From: Microbacterium sp.
GTDB taxonomy: Bacteria > Actinomycetota > Actinomycetes > Actinomycetales > Microbacteriaceae
Length of the DNA: 36,364 nucleotides
Assembly: GCA_029239635.1 (NCBI GenBank)
Contig: JARBUN010000015.1
Location: 1-36,364, forward strand
Direction: 5' to 3'
Shown one piece after another: positions 33,454 through 36,364 of this stretch. A program made the position numbers and the translations under genes. Numbering within the stretch: the stretch's first letter is position 1; every line of letters starts with the position of its first letter. Below the pieces are notes generated by a model. It made no database searches, was not told the DNA's origin, and saw only the letters and a program-made list of their open reading frames with translations.

Positions 33454-34212
33454 TCAGATCACCGACCATCCCCCGTCGCTCGGCAGCAGCGCGCCGTTGA
33501 CGTTGGCGGAGTCGTCGCTCAGCAGCCAGGTGATGGCGGCGGCGAGCTGTTCGGGCTGCGCGACGGGCGGCACGATGACCTGCAGGAGAGGGCCGATGCG
33601 TCCCGCGGCGTAGGCGCTCCCCATCGGAGCCTCGATGTTCGTCGCGACCGCTCCCGGGGCGACGGCGTTCGCGCGGATGCCCTGCGGTCCGTGGAAGAAC
33701 GCGACGCTCTTGGTGAATCCGGCGATCGCGTGCTTCGACGAGGTGTACGCCACACCGGCGGCGGATCCGCGCAGCGCCGCCTCCGAGGCGACGTTGACGA
33801 TCGCTCCCCGGCCCGCGTCGATCATGAGGGGCAGCACCGCGCGCGTCAGGCGCATCGGTCCGGTGACGTTGACGCCCATGACCCGGTCCCACGTGGCGTC
33901 GTCCACCTCGCTCGGCGGGAGGAAGGCATCCATGATCCCGGCGACATTGGCGAGGCCGTCGACACGTGCGCCGGCCGCCTCGATGATCGACGCGATCGTC
34001 TCGGGCGCGGCGACGTCGCCCACGACCGTCTCGACCTCGAGGCCGCTCAGCTCGTCGCGGAGGGCCTCGAGTCGCTCGGCGACGACGTCGGTCGCGATGA
34101 CGCGCCCGCCTTCGTGTGCGATCCGCGACGCCGTGGCGCGCCCGATGCCGGAGCCGGCGCCGGTGACGATGATGGTCTTGCCGGCGAATCGGTCGTTGCT
34201 CGTGTCGGTCAT
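33454..34212 (-). CDS. Short-chain dehydrogenase/reductase (SDR), divergent from TetR regulator
   Basis: 252 residues. The classical SDR motifs are TGAGSGIGRATA near residue 18, VVGDVAAPE, NVAGIMDAF, the catalytic Ser in IVNVASEAAL and Tyr/Lys in AYTSSKHAI, with the ending LLSDDSANVNGALLPSDGGW typical of dehydrogenases of the FabG type. Two tandem ATG codons (34215 and 34212) follow GGGAGGA; the second has the better spacing. The gene is divergent from a TetR-family gene, with a palindrome in the gap, so it is probably repressed by that regulator. It lacks the longer N-terminal pattern of mycofactocin-dependent SDRs. Substrate unknown. Confidence 0.92.
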   Translation of the reverse strand: MTDTSNDRFAGKTIIVTGAGSGIGRATASRIAHEGGRVIATDVVAERLEALRDELSGLEVETVVGDVAAPETIASIIEAAGARVDGLANVAGIMDAFLPPSEVDDATWDRVMGVNVTGPMRLTRAVLPLMIDAGRGAIVNVASEAALRGSAAGVAYTSSKHAIAGFTKSVAFFHGPQGIRANAVAPGAVATNIEAPMGSAYAAGRIGPLLQVIVPPVAQPEQLAAAITWLLSDDSANVNGALLPSDGGWSVI

Positions 34213-34254
34213 CATTCCTCCCTCACGCGCGGCGTCTGCCGCGTCGGTACAGTT

Positions 34255-34271
34255 TTAGCACTCAGTGCCGA
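34255..34271. promoter_or_regulatory. Palindromic operator between SDR and TetR genes
   Basis: GCACTCAGTGC at 34258-34268 is a perfect palindrome around a central C, and the flanking TTTTA and CGAAA extend the symmetry at three further positions on each side. It lies between the divergent SDR and TetR starts, 13 to 23 bases before the TetR ATG and about 45 bases from the SDR ATG. Position and shape are those of a TetR-family autoregulatory site. Confidence 0.7.
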
Positions 34272-34280
34272 AAGGTGTCC

Positions 34281-34904
34281 ATGAATCCCGCGAACGAACG
34301 TCCTCCGGGCCGCCCGCGCACCATCGATCCCGACGGGGTCTCCCTCGTCGCCCTGCGGCTCTTCGACGAGCGCGGATTCGAGGCCGTGTCCATGGATGAC
34401 GTGGCGGCAGCGGCCGGAGTGAGCCGCCGGTCGCTGTTCCGGCTGTTCCCCAGCAAAGCCGCGCTGGTCTGGGGCGGTCTCGAGGAGTCGGCGGATCGAT
34501 TCCGGTCGTCGCTCGCGGGGAGCACGCAGGACGACGACCTGTGGGACGCGGTCCGGACCGCCTACGTCGCCGCCGTGGACATTCCGGAGGAGCTGCTCGA
34601 GGTGACCCGTCGCCGGCTGCACGTCATCCGAGCGAACCCGACGCTCGCAGCCGTCGGTGCGTCGACGATCGGAGCGATGACCGACACCGTGGTGCGCTTC
34701 GCCTCGGAGCGTGACGATTCCCCGCGCGACGCCCTGCAGACGGCCGTTCGCGCCCACGCGCTGGCCGGTGCCTCGAACGCGGCGCTCTTCTGGTGGGCGT
34801 TCCACGGAGGCGACGAGTCGCCGGCCGACGTCGTGCGGCGCGCGTTCGCGGTGGTGTCGTTCGACGAGAGCGGACGGGGCGATCCCGGAGGGTCGGCGGC
34901 GTGA
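34281..34904 (+). CDS. TetR-family transcriptional regulator
   Basis: 207 residues from ATG 34281, with AAAGG five bases upstream (GTG 34275 is a weaker alternative). The N-terminal helix-turn-helix is clear at about residues 15-65: VSLVALRLFDERGFEAVSMD, DVAAAAGVSRRSLFRLFPSK and AALVWGG. The LFR-x-FPSK-x-x-x-VWG form resembles the subgroup that includes MftR, but a mycofactocin link is not supported by other genes here. The helical C-terminal ligand-binding domain contains an aromatic pair (ALFWWAF) likely lining the pocket. It should repress the divergent SDR and itself through the palindrome at 34258-34268, and converges on the MFS gene, 16 bases away. Confidence 0.93.
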   Translation: MNPANERPPGRPRTIDPDGVSLVALRLFDERGFEAVSMDDVAAAAGVSRRSLFRLFPSKAALVWGGLEESADRFRSSLAGSTQDDDLWDAVRTAYVAAVDIPEELLEVTRRRLHVIRANPTLAAVGASTIGAMTDTVVRFASERDDSPRDALQTAVRAHALAGASNAALFWWAFHGGDESPADVVRRAFAVVSFDESGRGDPGGSAA

Positions 34905-34920
34905 GCCCGGGGCCGAGGCG

Positions 34921-36135
34921 TCAGCGACGCCGCCCCACGCGCAGCAACGCCTCGCCCGCCGCCGCGATCGCCGCGGCCGACGCCAGTGACACCGCGATCG
35001 TGACGAGGGCCGTCGCCGGGCCCGTGGCATCCAGAGCCGCTCCCGCGATCACGCCGCCGATCGGCACCCCGAGCGACATCGCGGCCGTCGGGTAGGCGAG
35101 TGTCTCGGTGACGCGTCCCTTCGGGGCGCGGGCGGACGCGACGAGGATGCCGGACACCATCACCGGCGACACCGCCAACCCGAGCAGCAGGATCGCGCCG
35201 AACAGCACGGGCGCCGAGCTCTGGGCGAACGGGAGCGCCGCGGCGACCACCGCGGACACCGCCGCGAAACCGATGTACCGCGCGGCGGGAGACAGCTTCC
35301 ACGCGCGCGCCCCCGTGATGACGGAGCCGATCGCGATCGCCACGGCCAGGGCGCTGAACGCCGGCCCCGCGAGCCACGGGCGGCCGCCGACCTCCGCCCA
35401 GCCGACGAGGCTCACGTCGAACGCGCCGAAGACGCCGCCGAGCGCGATGCACGCGAGGGCGACCGGCACGACGCCCGCGGGCGGAAGCACGAGCCCGGTC
35501 CGCGGTCCACGCGGGGAGACCGCGGGCTGCGTCCCTCGCTGCGACGCGAGCCACACCCCGCCGATCACCCCGAGTCCGAGCGAGCCGAGCATCGCCACGG
35601 CGGGATCGACGGCCGCGGCGACGGCCGTGATGGCGGGCGGCCCGGCGATGAACACCATCTGGTCGGCGATCGTCTCGAGGGCGAGAGCGGCGGTGCGCTG
35701 CGATTCCGGGGCGAGCACCGTCCACCGCGCGCGCACGGCCGAGGTCAGATCGGGCGTCGCGGCCCCCGTGATGAACGCGGCGACGAGCCACGTCCAGAAC
35801 GGCGCCCCCGTCAGCACGAGGGTGAGCAGACCGGATGCCGCGAGCACGAGGCATCCGAGAGACACCAGGATGACGCGGGCCTGGCCGTACCGGTCCATGC
35901 GCGACGACCACAGGGGCGCCGCGACCGCCATGCCGCCGACCAGCGGCGCGACGACGAGACCGGCCGAGGCGAAGCTCCCCGTCGTGGCCGAGACGAGGAG
36001 GATGATGCCGAGCGAGAGGGTGGCCCGCGGGAACCGCGCGAGGATGCCGGCGGCCACGAACGTCCGCGCGCCGGGCAGACGCAGCACCTGCCCGTAGGCG
36101 CGGACGCCCTGCGCCGGTGCCGCGGCCACGCTCAC
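34921..36135 (-). CDS. MFS transporter
   Basis: 404 residues from GTG 36135 (VSVAAAPAQGVRAYGQVLRL), about 12 membrane helices. The N-terminal half has the loop-2 type motif SSRMDRYGQARVILVSLGCL in place of the canonical GxLaDRxGRR; the second half is a weaker repeat. ATPDLTSAVRARWTVLAPES with QRTAALALETIADQMVFIAG is typical of small-solute or drug MFS exporters of actinobacteria. Direction and substrate cannot be determined. It is convergent with TetR and not obviously in its regulon. The start is chosen because the hydrophobic part begins soon after and the longer upstream frame is Arg/Ser-rich without protein character. Confidence 0.88.
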   Translation of the reverse strand: MSVAAAPAQGVRAYGQVLRLPGARTFVAAGILARFPRATLSLGIILLVSATTGSFASAGLVVAPLVGGMAVAAPLWSSRMDRYGQARVILVSLGCLVLAASGLLTLVLTGAPFWTWLVAAFITGAATPDLTSAVRARWTVLAPESQRTAALALETIADQMVFIAGPPAITAVAAAVDPAVAMLGSLGLGVIGGVWLASQRGTQPAVSPRGPRTGLVLPPAGVVPVALACIALGGVFGAFDVSLVGWAEVGGRPWLAGPAFSALAVAIAIGSVITGARAWKLSPAARYIGFAAVSAVVAAALPFAQSSAPVLFGAILLLGLAVSPVMVSGILVASARAPKGRVTETLAYPTAAMSLGVPIGGVIAGAALDATGPATALVTIAVSLASAAAIAAAGEALLRVGRRR

Positions 36136-36223
36136 GCGCGCACCGCCGCGCGCTCGGCATCCGTCCGGCCCCGTCGCGCTTGACCGGCGTGCGCGGGCCG
36201 GATCCGATCCCGCGTCACGGCCC

Positions 36224-36364
36224 TCACGCCGTGTAGTCGAATCGGCTGATCTCCTCGAGCGCCTCGACGACGAACGACACACTGTCCTCGAACAGCTGCG
36301 CGCCGTGGGCGGCGTTCGCGCCCGTCGGGTCGCCGAGCACGCCGGTGGGGCCGAAGTCGTTCGA
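36224..36364 (-). CDS. Creatininase-family protein, C-terminal part cut by the window edge
   Basis: The minus-strand frame entering from the right edge reads SNDFGPTGVLGDPTGANAAH, then GAQLFEDSVSFVVEALEEIS and ends RFDYTA. The G-x-x-G-V-x-GDP-x-x-A segment followed by an amphipathic helix is the standard ending of creatinine amidohydrolase-like enzymes, which are metal-dependent amidases acting on cyclic or formylated amides; the metal-binding residues lie outside the window. It is upstream of the MFS gene on the same strand with an 88-base gap, so the two might be co-transcribed. Confidence 0.75.
   Translation of the reverse strand, partial: SNDFGPTGVLGDPTGANAAHGAQLFEDSVSFVVEALEEISRFDYTA

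Noticed and set aside
34258..34904. Mycofactocin system, suggested by the MftR-like TetR form, an SDR and a creatininase-family gene
   Set aside because: No mftA peptide, mftB, radical SAM mftC or mftD gene is present, and the SDR lacks the mycofactocin-associated sequence pattern. The creatininase fragment is more general.

Overview
The window is roughly 70% GC, densely packed and uses GTG starts, ATGA/GTGA overlaps and many apparently leaderless starts (a TANNNT-like -10 box 6-7 nt before the start codon). Protein types and the heavy use of the words GGATGCC/GGCATCC fit an actinobacterium, most likely Microbacteriaceae and Microbacterium-like. This placement is an inference from composition and gene content. 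I see no rRNA, tRNA, CRISPR array, transposase or phage gene.

Layout. (1) 1-4728: a worn segment with a clipped gene end, a frameshifted LysE-type exporter, a scrap of a GNAT acetyltransferase, an unknown small protein, an MprF-type lipid aminoacyltransferase/flippase whose C-terminus has suffered a deletion, an antiporter-like tail, and a membrane-anchored unknown. (2) 4844-9709: a NarL/DesK-type two-component system, a histidine phosphatase overlapping an NAD(P)H-hydrate dehydratase, and an APC amino-acid permease. (3) 9713-22760: an alpha/beta hydrolase, then a long co-directional operon holding a complete oligopeptide-type ABC importer, three luciferase-like (LLM) flavin monooxygenases, a DUF1684 protein and an MFS transporter (one-base frameshift), followed by a GNAT. 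This uptake-oxidation operon is the best candidate for an uncharacterised system. (4) 22798-27855, minus strand: SelO, a GNAT, and a polar amino-acid ABC operon (permease, ATPase, binding protein) ended by a strong hairpin. (5) 28032-33147: M20 peptidase, broken carboxymuconolactone-decarboxylase-like gene, SDR, tiny membrane protein, HSL-type esterase with an apparent ATG-to-ATC start, two 82-bp repeats and a broken amidohydrolase. (6) 33454-36364: SDR and divergent TetR regulator sharing a palindromic operator, an MFS exporter, and the end of a creatininase-family gene.

How it fits together. Regions 3 and 4-6 look like scavenging and catabolic modules: import of peptide- or amino-acid-like compounds, oxidative cleavage by LLM enzymes, and hydrolysis by peptidase, esterase, amidohydrolase and creatininase-type enzymes. 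Substrates cannot be read from the sequence. At least five genes carry frameshifts or internal deletions. This is either genuine decay or assembly/base-calling error, and raw reads would decide.
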